Part shown: positions 33,691-45,466 of the stretch, piece after piece
Layout of the letters: each line of letters begins with the position of its first letter
How positions within the stretch are numbered: position 1 is the stretch's first letter
Notes under the pieces: model-generated
Database searches by the model: none
Told to the model about the DNA's origin: nothing
Seen by the model: only the letters and a program-made list of their open reading frames with translations
Program-made: the position numbers and the translations under genes
Assembly: GCF_016808335.1 (NCBI RefSeq)
Contig: NC_053149.1
Span: 14,807,714 to 14,871,713 of the forward strand
Origin: Panicum virgatum
Lineage: Eukaryota; Streptophyta; Magnoliopsida; Poales; Poaceae
Length of the DNA stretch: 64,000 nucleotides
Direction: 5' to 3'

Positions 33691-35145
33691 GAGAGGACCC
33701 CTGGTTAGACGATGGGCAGCTGCAGGTTTCATCAGTGGAATGCATGAAACAGATTTGGAGTAGGTTGCAGCGAAGTATCTTGATGAATTCGTGAGTAGAA
33801 GCATTGTTACACCTACCCGCATTGCTAGCACTGGTTTGGTCAGGAGCTGTAAGGTTCATGACATAATGCTGGAAGTTATCATTTCCAAATCTATCCAAGA
33901 AAACTTCATCTCGTTCGTGGGGAAGCAACAGTACAACACAACAGGGCATGACAAGATCCGGCGACTTTCAATCCAGATCAATGGTACTCGCAGCAACAGA
34001 GAGCAAGAGAACCACAACACAAACTTTTCCCATGCCCGTTCTCTGTTAATTATGTGTTGCAGCAAGAAGCCACTGCCCATTAGCTTTGCCCACCTTAAAC
34101 TGCTGAGGGTGCTAGACCTTGAAGGCTGTTGGTGGCTGAGTAACGAAGACTTGAAGCAGATCTGTAAGATGTCTCTCCTGAGGTACCTCTGTCTTAGAAG
34201 AACAAATGTTTCAAAGCTGCTAAAGATAGTGGGGAGACTGAAAGAATTGGTAACTCTGGATGTGCGGGAGACTTCCATTAGGGAATTACCTGAAACCGCT
34301 ACCCAGCTGAGAAGTCTGAAGCATCTACTAGGTGGCAGGTATAGACACTATACCAGGATCAGTCGAGTCAAGCATTTTGAGCCACATGACGCCCTGACGA
34401 TACCACGTGGCTTGAAGAACATGAAATCCATTCAAAAGGTTGCCCATGTAGACATTGCATCCAGCTCCCGCGCAATGCAGGAGTTGGGTGTGCTGTCCCA
34501 ATTAACCAAGCTTTGTGCTATGAACTCTGAGTATGGAGGAGAAAAATGGAAACCTTTTGCTGCCTCATTGAACATGACAACATGTTGTGCAAGTCCCTTC
34601 GGCACCTGTCTATCATCCACTGGCGCAATATGGATATGGGACTTGAAATCTTTCTGGAGCTAAAATCGCCACCCATCTTCCTTGAACAGCTCTACTTGTG
34701 GGGCAGATTAAGTGTCCTGCCTCCATGGATTTTATCCCTCAGCTACTTGATTGAACTATCGCTCCGGGAGAATTTTTTTGATGGGGCGTTGTTGAGGCAA
34801 TTGGGGAAGCTTCCAAGTCTGGTATCTCTCAAACTCTACCATGAATCATTTGTGGGAACAACACTCTGCTTTGAACAAAATCTATTTCCCAGGCTGAAGC
34901 AGCTGATTGTAGACAACGCACCAAACCTTGATGAGCTCAGATTTGACGGAGGTGCCCCTAATCTGGAGAGGCTCACGCTGGCTTTTGAAAGAGAGCCTGC
35001 AAAAGGTATTTTCGGCATTGAGAACCTTCCAAAGCTTAGGGAGGTTGAGTTCTTCGGTGAAGTTATTGTTGATTCCCTAGTGGAGGGAATGATAACTGAG
35101 GCCAAGATACATCCAAATAGACCAAGAGTTTATAGAGAAAATTGA
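33691..35145 (+). pseudogene. NLR pseudogene, third exon part 2 (winged helix, MHD, LRR)
   Basis: It resumes with PLVRRWAAAGFISGMH (winged helix) and the MHD-like CKVHDIMLEVI. LRRs follow (LLRVLDLEGCWWLSNEDLKQ; SLLRYLCLRRTNVSKLLK; LVTLDVRETSIRELPE). Damage: joining 29631 to 33696 leaves the frame off by one base, so a frameshift exists besides the LTR insertion. An in-frame TAG at 33761-33763 replaces a residue in DLE*VAAKYLDEF. A second frameshift occurs in a run of A at about 34543-34547. The LRRs then continue (SLRHLSIIHWRNMDMGLEIF; LVSLKLYHESFVGTTLCFEQ; FPRLKQLIVDNAPNLDELRF) to a TGA at 35143. The C-terminal half is otherwise well preserved. Confidence 0.9.
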
Positions 35146-36599
35146 TCCATCGTAGACTCCAAAAGGTCAGGTAGCTGTCATCGATAACATGTAAGTGACT
35201 ATATATTTATTTCTGTAGCTGTTTAGAGAATTTCTCTACATCATTGATAATCATAAAATTTATTACTGACTTATGTTACCAGCAACAGGCCAGCATAAAT
35301 GTACTAGCTTAGTGTGATGTTGCCAATATTTTGCTGCTATTTGGTTCGTATTGTCAGCATGTACAGTATTCCTTTTTTATGCTAACTGCTGAGATTTGAT
35401 TTGTTGCCAGTAGCAGCTTCTTGTGTTGCGATTCTGTTTTTCATTTCATGACAGACTAACATTTGATTACCTTAACATTCTTAGCCCAGTTGTATGTATG
35501 GTTTTGGAATTTTGGTTTTGAAGGGTTACTGTTCTGTCTCAGGCACATCTGCAAGTGTACTCACATCGAAGACATCCTGTTTTATAGTTTCGGTGATAAG
35601 CAAATACATTAGTGATCCTGGGCAGAGGCGCTAAGGGGTAACCATGCTGTTTGGAGGAAACTGAGGACCATGAAGATATCATACGCCTGTGGATTAGCGC
35701 TTTTTGCAGCAGCTCCTGGACAACTTATTATCAGCCACGTCGATTCGTCCACTATGAAGTTACGTTTTTGTTGTGCAGTTACCTTTTCGGTTTGTACGTA
35801 AGATTGCAATAAGCATAGCGGCTAGCTACTAGCTAGCCGGTCATGGTGCTGGTTCGGAGGCCGTTGGCACGCACATGTGGGCATGTGGCTGAACCATGGT
35901 CCATGGCTCTGGTTACGTACCCTTTCTCTTATCCCCCAATACAACTTCGTTCGGTAATCGGTATTCTAAGAAGCGTAAGTGAACCAGCTGCATGAGCACA
36001 CAGTTGATTTCTTGTTTCTGAATTTGTTCGGCTTGTAATATTGTTGATTTAACTTTGCACCATATCAACCATTCTGCCTGTGAATGTTGTATGCGAACTA
36101 TGATCTGTTAGTGATTATAAAAAATTTTGAGCTGTATTATGTTGTTTTGAGACTGGCACTTTCGGATGCTAAAACATGAGTTAACAAGTGTTGATTTCCC
36201 TCCTCTTTTTTTGTTTCTTGCTCTTTGTATTGATTTATAGGTGGTGCTGAAGAGCCGGGAGCACCGGCCCGAAAAGCACCCTTGGCAACCAGTGCACAGG
36301 AGAATAATTCAAGAGGCATACACAGCCGCAAGTCGCAAGGTAACCAAAGCTTGGGTACTTCACAAATGATTCATATTAACAGTACAATATGACCACGATT
36401 AGCTTTGGTAGTTCACAAGTTCGGATGCCAGCAATAACATTCCGACAAGCTAGGAACAACACTAGGCTGCCTCTGCCTGCCCCGTTCGGAAGCCAGCAAC
36501 GACCACACAACATATATCCAGATAAAAACCCGGAGTGGATCACGTCTCCTTATTTTAGAGCGCACGCTACATTACCACAGTTTTCGTTACGTCAGAAGC
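35146..36599. other. Downstream of the NLR pseudogene, 3' UTR-like
   Basis: T-rich sequence with no clear gene. Probably the old 3' UTR and the intergenic DNA between two convergent loci, since the cystatin on the minus strand ends at 36600. Confidence 0.4.
36243..36392 (+). other. Candidate small exon of unknown origin
   Basis: A pyrimidine-rich tract ending GATTTATAG (36240) precedes a 49-codon open stretch (GAEEPGAPARKAPLATSAQE onward) that stops at TGA 36390-36392. It could be an alternative last exon or 3' UTR exon of the NLR locus. I recognise no domain, and coding status is unproven. Confidence 0.3.
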
Positions 36600-39345
36600 T
36601 CACTGGCTGCTAGACTCATCGTACTCTGCTGGCTGATGCTGGTTCAGCACGAAGGCCCCTTCCAGATTCTTATGGACCTCGGCTTTGATCTTCTCCTCCT
36701 TGCTGCCTCTCTTCAGCGTCATCAGAATGTCAAATTTCGTGAAGCCTTCCACAACCTAGTCAGATAAGAAGTGCAGAACAGAACTTTCAAATACAAAGTA
36801 CTACCGAATAAAACTTCCTGCTGTAAGTCACGACATTTAAAGAAACGTGACTATCAATGGCTCAATTTGCAGCAGCTAACCTGTGCCTTGGCACGAACGA
36901 TCTCAAGAAGTTCATAGGGAAACAGGGAGTTAGACCTCTCTTGGATTGATTTCACAGCATGGTGTGCAGCATCTTTGACAGCAGGATCCTCCACAGGCAC
37001 CTCACGCCAATCAGGCTCATGTCCACCTGAAATATCACCCATCAATTACAACGATACAAGTTTTGAAGAATGAAATGAACATAGATATCCGGCTTGTTTG
37101 CGGGTCACAGACTAGGTTCCAACATACATGCTGGTTTGTTTGCAGGCTATTGTCCGCAGGTCATGGACTAGGTTCTAACATACATGCTGGCTTGCTCAGA
37201 GGTAAAGGTTAGCTAAAACATACATACCGCATGCTATATTACTGGCTAATGAGACTAAAAAAGATTGCCAACTTTAACATGATCCAAAGGCCAAGAGAGA
37301 GACACTTTTCCTAGTATGAAAATTTTACTAAATGTGTGATGTCCACGGTAGCAGTCATCTTATGCTGCAGATAGGTGAAACGCCAGTTTGCTACTTTGCT
37401 GGGACACCAGGAGACAAGGCTTGGCATAGACAGCATAGCTAGCTGAGTTCAGATTTCAGAACTGAAATTTAATGCCCTGAACATCAGGGCATCAACATAA
37501 AGGTGGAAGACGTAACCCACTGACTAGGGCCAAGTTACGGAGGGGAACATTCTCGATTATCAGCCAATCGTGACCAGTGATCAATTGAACATGCATCCCG
37601 TGTCAAAAAGATATCCCAGATTTAACTCCAAACAGAACATAAAAAAACCACTTGAGTAATCAAATTTATTGACATAAGGTCCCTATATGCCACAGAGCAA
37701 ACCAGAGAACGTGGAAAAATGCTCACTGTCTAGCAAACAGACTACTAAATTGAAATAAAAAAGACTGCCCTTCATTTTCAGGAACCTTGCATATCAGCAT
37801 ATCAAGTCACCTTGTGTATCAGGAAAAAAAATGCCATCCCATCTATCGGCCTATCAAGTTGACCTCTAGGCTATTATTCTTCCTGGCTCTCAAGAGCACT
37901 TGTGCCAAGCAGACAACTTAAATGATAGAGTTGGAAATCCCATCTTCCAGATTACCACTGGTGTAGCACAATGTGACTCAAACCCTGTTGCAGAAATCCC
38001 ATCTTCCAGATCACCACTGATGTTGCACAATGTGACTCAAACTCAGTGCACTTGAGGCTTCAAACAGTAAAAGATCACCCCCAAAATTCCATTATAATCC
38101 GTACTAATGCTAAGCTGAACATCCACTCACTAATATGACTGTACCTCATGCCTCCCCGAAGGTGATGCTTGGAACCCCTTGGATAAGACCAGGACCCAAT
38201 GTACCTATTTCCCCATTCCATTAGGACGAATCCATTGGGAGCTAATGCCTGGTATCTTTCCTTCCTCACAATCATAACCACATTTCCTTCAAAATAATAA
38301 TAATTTTGAATTTAAGTGGAAAAGATCCGACCAGCCACTGCTGGCTATTGGCTATTTGGCATCCCTTCATATTTGGACTTCAAAGGAAAACGTGTCCACT
38401 ATCATTCCAAACTAGATCAGACGCCCATCCATCCGAAGTAAGACACACAAGGCATTTCTACAGACACACAGGCCCTAGCCCTTGAACTCGAGATGCAGAG
38501 CAGGAAGCGGGCCAAATATTGCCGGCCGCAACAGCAATAGCAAGGTCGCATGAGCGGGAGAGCGAACCTATCTTGGCGCCGAGGTCGGCGCTGGTGAAGG
38601 TGGTAGCGTCCCCCTTGTGGACGAACTCCTGGAGCTCCTTGAAGTCGAGCCACGGCTTGACCCAGACCTTGGCCTCGTAGACCTTCTTCCTCCCGGCCTC
38701 AATGGCCTCGAGCGTGAGGTGGTGCAGCGTGCCGGCCACCACCTGCTCCTTGGCCTCCACCACGCGCACGAACTCCAGCAGCGCGTTCTGCGACCGCGCG
38801 GACGGACGAACAGAAAATCAGAAGAGAACCCCCAACCCAACCGCACGAATCGCCGAGCACCAGAAAAGGGGATCGTGATTCGTGAACCGGGGAAAGGGGG
38901 GGAAGAAGGCAGTGGCGGAAGCAGCAGTGGGTCTAGGGGGGCTCCAGCCCCCCCTAGACCCAAAAACACCATGGAGCCCCCCTTAGCCTCCCTTTTATTT
39001 TGGAGAAGAAAAGATGAGGAAGATGGAGAGGAAGAAGAGAGGAAAAAAGAAATCAGCCCCCCCTTTAAGAATTTCTGAATTCGCCACTGGAAGAAGGGGA
39101 AGGCCGCGGGGGTAGCCACTTGCCTGGCGTTTGTTGTGCTCCTCGACGGCGAAGCGGCCGAGCCCGTCGGACTCGGCGCTGTTGGCGGCGGCGGGGTTCT
39201 CCTTCACGCCGCCGAGGACGTGGCCGGCCATGGCCGCTGCTCCGGTCGCGAGGGGCGCGGAGACGAGGAGGACCAGCAGCAGGACGAGGAGGGGGCGCGG
39301 AGCGGGAGCGGGAGCGGCGGCGACTCGCGTCGCGGCTACGCGCAT
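36600..39345 (-). CDS. Cysteine proteinase inhibitor (phytocystatin) with C-terminal extension
   Basis: It inhibits papain-like cysteine proteases through the cystatin domain. In this long subgroup it also inhibits legumain/VPE through the C-terminal extension (family knowledge). The exons are complement(36600..36755, 36881..37026, 38568..38787, 39124..39345), 744 bp and 247 aa, all in phase. An N-terminal signal peptide ([20 protein letters not shown]) predicts secretion; an internal Met at MAGHVLGG could give a cytosolic form. Key sites: GG in [10 protein letters not shown], the plant cystatin signature [16 protein letters not shown], the QVVAG loop in [15 protein letters not shown], and the second hairpin PW in [16 protein letters not shown]. 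The extension has [18 protein letters not shown], the SNSL motif of legumain inhibitors. Intron 1 starts GCAAGT, a GC-AG intron, and contains a MITE. No defect was found. Confidence 0.95.
37935..38041. repeat. Tandem duplication (59-bp period) in cystatin intron 2
   Basis: AAATCCCATCTTCCAGATYACCACTG begins at 37935 and again at 37994, with a shared GCACAATGTGACTCAAAC end. It is degenerate and intronic. Confidence 0.75.
38910..39089. mobile_element. hAT-type MITE, CAGTGGCGGA family, copy 4 (in cystatin intron 1)
   Basis: A 180-bp element starts CAGTGGCGGAAGCAG and ends AATTCGCCACTG. It is flanked by perfect 8-bp duplications GAAGAAGG (38902-38909 and 39090-39097). It makes up more than half of the 336-bp GC-AG intron. 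Confidence 0.93.
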
Positions 39346-40740
39346 GCTCTGGCTCTGGTGGGGGACGAGACGAGAGGAATGCCTGCGGTTTGCTTTCGCT
39401 TTGCTTCGTGGGGGGGTTTTGCTACTGCTGGGGGTACGGGCGGGGAGACCGGAGAGGGGTGGGAGGATGAGGGGGGACTCGCTGGTCGGTCGCGGTTGGG
39501 GACTCGAACTCGATGAGGTCAGGGGCGGTTGCAGGACGCGTGCCGAGACGCGTGGAGGCTACGCGCGCACGGGTACGGCACGAGGCACGCGGGTGCTTTG
39601 CTTAGGATGGAAGCGACGAATCACTCTTTCGGTTGGGCTGGGCTGGGCTGGGCTAAGCTGCGCTCCGGTTAGTATTTGTTGGGGGTGGAGTCCGGTAGCC
39701 TGGCCCAGTTATCTCTATAACTCAACAAACGGCCCGGGAACAGTTTTATGCCAGGCCGAAACAAACATGGGATTGCCAACAAGTCCAAATCCACCGTGGG
39801 CTGTGGCCGCAGCACACTGCGGGCCAAAACCGCACGTCTTGCGTTGCATCTTCTTTAGTGCTGCTCCTCTTTCTTCTTCCCTCACAGAAAACAATCTAGT
39901 AAGTGCTCCTCTTCCTGCAGATCACCTTCACCTTACTCTAGTCAACATCGTACAGGATGTTCCTGCCTTCAGATCATCGAGCGCACGAAGAGGAGCGCGG
40001 TGCAGGCGCCCACGCGTACACCTTTTACTGCCCGGCTGACCGTAACTCGCCCGCGTCTCCCGCCGCCGCGCTCACAGAAAACTGGTACTGGCCAGTGGTT
40101 ACGAGTACGAGTGCAGGATCAGAGGCTGCTGGCCAGCCACACTCGTCACCACCCGCTCGAGACTTCACGTGCGATGCCGCCGAGGGCCGGTAGACAACAG
40201 GCGCTGGCGCCTGGCGGCGGCACGACGGGATCCTCCGGAGGGTGCGTGCCCGCCGCCGCTCCAGATCTCTCCGCGCCCCGCCCCGGCCGATGATTTGATC
40301 CAATCCGGAACGACCTGACAGGCTGCCACGCCTTCCTTCCTGACGGGAATTTCGAATGCTTTTTAAGCCTCGCTTCTACAACTTGTGGTTTCGTATTTTT
40401 TTCAAAAACAAAAAATAACAACTTGTGGTTTCATTGTTTGAGTTTCTTTTTCTTCCCCGCAGGGAAATTCGATGGATTTCAATGCAGGGAGAGTGGCTTG
40501 ATCTGAAGTGTCCAGTTTCAGAGATGGGGCGCTCAGCCATGTTCCCTGACATTCCCGTCAATTCGGGTACGTTGCCCCGTCCAAATTTAAAAATTTTGGC
40601 CCGGTTACGAGTTCTTTACCTTATCGCCATTTCCCCCGGCCGGGGCACGTTGAATTGTTCTCTTCTTTCTTTACAGGATCGATCCACCTCCTTGGCACTT
40701 CATCGACGCGATGGCTGTACTTGGACTTGCTCCTGACATA
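39346..40740. other. Cystatin promoter side and GC-rich intergenic DNA
   Basis: The first few hundred bases should hold the cystatin 5' UTR and promoter (transcribed leftwards). Overlapping long open frames on the plus strand (39131-40300) have no recognisable domain and mirror the GC-rich antisense of the cystatin exon. No other gene is supported. Confidence 0.45.
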
Positions 40741-40935
40741 TGGGTTGTGTTCACTTCCAAAATTTCTCTCTCCAAACTTCACTATTCACCTATCACATCA
40801 AATCTTTTGAGCATTAAATGAAGATAAATAAAAAAATTAATTACATAGTTTTGATGTACACGACGAGACGAATCTTTTGAGCCTAGTTAGGTCATGGTAG
40901 GACAACAATTACCACAAACAAACGAAAAGTGCTAC
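40741..40935. mobile_element. Truncated Tourist-like MITE
   Basis: The left half of a common grass MITE (GGGTTGTGTTCACTTCC, CACTATTCACCTATCACATC, GACGAGACGAATCTTTTGAG) runs to GTGCTACAGTGT and stops. The mirror-image right half is missing. Confidence 0.6.
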
Positions 40936-41593
40936 AGTGTACCACAGTGTCCGATGTGTCTCTTTTTACCACTATTTTACAGATCTAAACACAGCCATGT
41001 ACACTAACACTGTGCTGCATGTACATGCATCTCGCGGCAGTACAGTAGGTCATCGTATCCTCATCGGATTCCTTGGTCCATGTCGGACGGCACACCTCAG
41101 CCTCGCCGTCGTCCATGCACTGCACGCCATGCAGCGGCAACCATATTTTGCTCGGGAATACTATCTTGGTAGGAAACTAATAGTACATGCCTCTGCGGCT
41201 CTGCGTGCGCATGTGTTCGGCGAGCCCCATGTCCATGTGCCACATGACATGATCCCTCTGGCCCTCTTGCCAATCAGACCCGCCACCGGACAGACACCGC
41301 TATTCGCCTATTCCTGAATCCTGATGCCAGGCAGTGCTAATTAAATCCGCAGCGGCAGTCACACACACCTCCGCTTAATCATGGAAATGACAGGGCGGGT
41401 TAGGCGACCGCTGTCGGGGCTCCGCACCACCCCCCCTCTGATGATCTCGCAATCATGTTACCTAATCCGGGCTCCCATCACATTGACCTGTGCCGATGCC
41501 GTCGCGGCGTTGGCGCGCACGACGGACACGGCATCGATGCTGGTGATGCTCGAGCGATAGATAGGACACATGCATGCATGCTTTGCCGGGTGA
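40936..41593. other. Intergenic, no gene seen
   Basis: No coding or repeat structure that I can support. Confidence 0.45.
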
Positions 41594-41947
41594 GGCCCTG
41601 TTTAGTCGAAACGCAAAATTTTTTTGCGAAAAAATCTTATTAATTTGAAGTACTAAATGAAGTTTATTTACAAAATTTTTTATACAGATGGGTTGTAAAT
41701 CGCGAGACAAATCTAATGATGCTAATTAATCTACGATTAATTCATAATTAGCAAATAGTTACTGTAGCATCACTGTTGCGAATCGTAGATTAAGTAGGCT
41801 CATTAGATTTGTCTCGCGATTTACAGCCCATCCATGCAAAAAGTTTTGTAAATAGACTTCATTTAGTACTCTATACATATGTCGAAATATTCTATGTGAC
41901 GTTTTTTTGCGTTTACGAGATTTATGAAGTGGGAACTAAACAGGGCC
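41594..41947. mobile_element. Tourist-like MITE with perfect 13-bp TIR
   Basis: GGCCCTGTTTAGT at the left and ACTAAACAGGGCC at the right frame a 354-bp palindromic-style element (AAATCGCGAGACAAATCTAATGA and its inverse). Flanking triplets are TGA and TCA, so the repeat may extend to 16 bp and the target duplication is unclear. Confidence 0.88.
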
Positions 41948-42006
41948 TCAGCGTGCCGTGTCTGCCCCCAGCTTGTGTTCAAACTAGCTGGCCGGTGGGT
42001 GTCTTA

Positions 42007-42343
42007 GGCCTTGTTTGGCTCCAGGACTTTTTTCAGAAGTCCCTATCACATCAAAAGGAATCTTACTATTTTATAGTATTAAATAAAATCTGTTTATAAA
42101 TGTTTTTTGACAGCTGAGTGCTTTTTCGCGAGACGAATCTAATGAGCCTAATTAATTCATAATTTGCTATAGTGATGCTACAGTAACCATTCGCTAATCA
42201 TAGATTAAGATACCTCATTAGATTCGTCTCGCAATTTAGCCACAGGGTTCTGCAGTTAGTTTTATAATTAATATTTATTTAATACTTCTAAATACTAAAA
42301 AGTCCCTAGGACTTTTTTGAAGTCCCTATTTCTAAACACCCCC
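42007..42343. mobile_element. Tourist-like MITE with TTA duplication
   Basis: The left GGCCTTGTTTGG and right CTAAACACCCCC are imperfect TIRs. TTA lies directly outside both ends (42004-42006 and 42344-42346), the standard PIF/Harbinger target duplication. It contains AGGACTTTTTTCAGAAGTCC near one end and the matching inverse at the other. Confidence 0.9.
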
Positions 42344-42386
42344 TTAATAAGAAAAAAAAAGAAGGATCCGAGCTGGTTATTAATTA

Positions 42387-42593
42387 CTCCCTCCGTTCTT
42401 AAATATATGACATTATTAATTTTTTTACAAATATTTATGCAAATAGCTAAATCTTCAAGTTAGATTCAAAAGACTCTTGATAATAGACGTAAATGTACTT
42501 ATTTCACTTCATTTAACTAACTGATTAATTAAATAATGTTAGTCAAAATTGAAGAAAAAAGTCAATGTTGTCATATAAAAAAAATGGAGGGAG
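42387..42593. mobile_element. Stowaway MITE
   Basis: The 207-bp element starts CTCCCTCCGTTC and ends ATGGAGGGAG with TA on both sides (Tc1/mariner type). The interior is AT-rich. Confidence 0.92.
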
Positions 42594-45123
42594 TACTTTG
42601 ATTCGGAGGGAGGAATTAGTCAAGGCAGCTATGTCCAGCCTTGGCGTACGCCTTGACCGCCGTCGCGGCAGCTATCGCCTCGTGACTTGATAACGCTATA
42701 TATGTGGAGGCAAGGGTGTCGTGCGTTCTGTTTGATGGCAAGATTACCGTGGGACACCCAGGCCCAGGCCGGACCCGTCTACGCTACTATTCTTCTCCCG
42801 TGGCTTTTGGACCACCTGCCTTCGTGCGCCTAGACCATTAGGAAGCAGTGATCGTGGGTCTGGCAGACAAGACAAAGCTTCCCTTTGACTCGCCGACGAC
42901 TCTGTTACACTGCTGACATCTCTCTGTTCCTGTCACTCGTATTGTTCAAAGTACGCCTGCTCGCACTATTCATCCTGCATCGGCACTTCGGCAGACGCAG
43001 AATTAGAGGCTCATCAGGGTGACGAGCGTACGACTCGATTGGTAACACCACTCCCTGAAGAAAACAATGGTCGCCCGTGCCAACGGCAGGCAATACGGCG
43101 AGCGTATTCTCTGAGGTGCCGGCATGTGGCCATCTGGCGTGCCCAGAGGAGCAGGTAGGTACGTACTAGCTGGTTAGGTACTTGGAGGCCGTGCATTGCG
43201 CGAGCACGGTAGCACGTTGCTTCCATCTCCAGCCCGTGGCGCAGAAGTGAGCGGGCCGGGGTTTACTGACCGGCGGACGCGTTCCCTGGTTCCTTCCATT
43301 CCAAGACACGGCCACAACGCCTCCTCGTCCGTTCGTCCCTTTGGGGCGCCATTTCTGCTGGGCTCCGGCCACGGAACCCGGAATCAAGCAAGCAGTCATC
43401 TGTACCGCCACCTGGCCCCACGCGCCAATCAGACGGCGGGCACCGCAGCCGCGCCGCGCGGCAAAGCGGCGGGCTCCCTTTTCTTCTCTGTCTGGCTCGG
43501 ACTTGAAGACTGGCCGCGGGCGGGCGCGGCGGACCCAAGATTGTGCCTGGGCCGGGGGAGAGGAACAGGCCGTGTTCGCCGGGATGGTTACGCGACCGCC
43601 GACGGCGACGCCCACCGTGCGCGGTCCACTGCCCGATGGCGACGCGCAGTTCCCTGCGGCTTTACGGTCGCCGCCGCCGCCGCGCGCCTCCGCCCCCAAA
43701 AAACAAACAGGCCCCGAAACAATGGCCACAGGCCACGGCAGGTGCGCGCCGGGGGGATCGCGTATCCCCGAGCAGGCGAGCACGTAACCCACGCACGCGG
43801 CGCCCGCGCGTAGGAATGTCGGCCGCGCCGCGCCGGGTAAATACTAGGACGGGCGCACAAGTCGCGTGCTGCTCTCTGTCTCTGGTGCTTGGCAGATCTG
43901 GCGCCGCCCACCCCGGCTGGGGAAACGGCAGGTCGGCAGGTGGCTGGCTGGACTGCCTGGCGGGCGAGGGGCAGGGGCGGACAGGGGTCAAACGCCACCG
44001 CCGCGCGCTCGTGGCCGCGGCCGCCTACTCGCCCCGTCGCCTGCGTGCGCGCGGCACTGTACAGTGCAGCGGATACAGCGCGCGCTGCGCTATCAAGAGC
44101 TCATTCAGAAAATTCAGAATCGGAGCTGAACAGAAGACCCGGGTCCACGGGCACGGAAAAAGGCCACCAAACACGTCTCCCTTTGCGCACATGCGGACCT
44201 GGCCCACATGTGGCGATGATCCATGTGTACTTGCACATCATCACCCCAGCCAGCCTCAAGAGGGTTCGGCGGCCATTATTCACCCCCCACGCGCTGCTGT
44301 GGACGCGACACGGCCTCGATTGCGAGCGGTCTCGATGGCTAGCTAGCTAGCGAACAAGGGAATGAGCCAGCTTCTTTTTTATTGCGCCCCGTGACATGTA
44401 GTATGATCCTTCTTCTCGTGACCCTAGAGTTTACACTCGGTAACAACCAACAAGTTCGTTTTGTTTAGTTACGCCATGGAAGATGCATGGAACTAGCACA
44501 CGATGGGATGGGAATCCCTCTGGTTTTATTTGTACATCGTTGTATCGCCATCACTGTCCATCACCGGCAGGTTTAAGCTCGTGGAGTGATCACCTCTTGC
44601 TCTTTTCCCTCCCCATTTCGTTTATCCGAGAAGTGACGCTTCCCTGTGCGCGCCAGCCGGTGCCCTCCTTGCATCCTCCTGGTGGTCACATGGACTACGC
44701 CGTTGTCCGCTTCTACTGTTTCGTTGTCCACTTCTACTTCTACAGTAGAGGGTGGGGATAGCCTACAGGGTGTACAAATATCCCACCTTCACGCGGCTTC
44801 GGCTCGTGACCACACGAAAATAAACTAGCTTGTTGATCACCTGAGCAGATGAGTCGTGCATTTAGGTTTCTCAAAGTTGGGACTCCATGGAATGTAAAAG
44901 CAGGTGGCCGTGGATGGTGTTTGACAGGGTACAGTGCAAAAAGTGATGCTCGAATTACCAAGCCGGGTATTACTTCAAAGAAAAAATGGTAAGCCGAGCT
45001 TTATTAATATCCTCGACGCGCAATGATCATCGGGGATGGAGAACATACTACAAGCACGTTGACTCGTTTCCGAGGAAGAAGAAAGGCATGCGGCTGGGAT
45101 TCATTCCAATGGCCATCGTCCAT
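42594..45123. other. Intergenic with GC-rich block, no gene recognised
   Basis: A GC-rich block at 43170-44350 shows long open frames in all phases on both strands, all low-complexity and without domains, so I treat them as compositional. Nothing else is supported. Confidence 0.45.
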
Positions 45124-45466
45124 GGCCGTGTTTGGATTGTCTGTGAAAAAAATTTCACAAAAAGACGAATGCATACATAGAGTACTAAATGAAGTTTATT
45201 TTCGAAATTTTTTCAAGTATGGGTGTAACTTTTCAAGACGAATTTAATGAGCTAAATTCCACCATGATTGGCTACAATGATGCTACAGTAACCGCGTCTA
45301 ATCATTCTCTAATCATTGTCCAAAGGCCTCATTAGTTACAGTACTGCTACGGTACCATAGTTGTGTAGATGATTTTATAATTAGACTTCATTTAATACCT
45401 CTAATTAGTGGTCAAGGGCCGAAAAATTTTCATGAAAATTTTTTCACGGGCCAACCAAACACGGCC
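45124..45466. mobile_element. Tourist-like MITE with CAT duplication
   Basis: GGCCGTGTTTGG at the left, CCAAACACGGCC at the right, CAT on both sides (45121-45123 and 45467-45469). It is the same family as the copy that split the NLR exon at 25289. Confidence 0.92.

Noticed and set aside
39131..40039. 302-codon plus-strand frame upstream of and antisense to the cystatin first exon
   Set aside because: Its first part is the antisense of the cystatin signal-peptide exon; the remainder has no recognisable domain.
41594..41947. Possible TGA/TCA target duplication of the Tourist-like MITE
   Set aside because: The two triplets are reverse complements, not direct repeats, so they more likely belong to a longer inverted repeat.
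43170..44350. Cluster of overlapping open frames on both strands, up to 267 codons
   Set aside because: Same compositional effect; no domain and no start context, and frames overlap in antisense.
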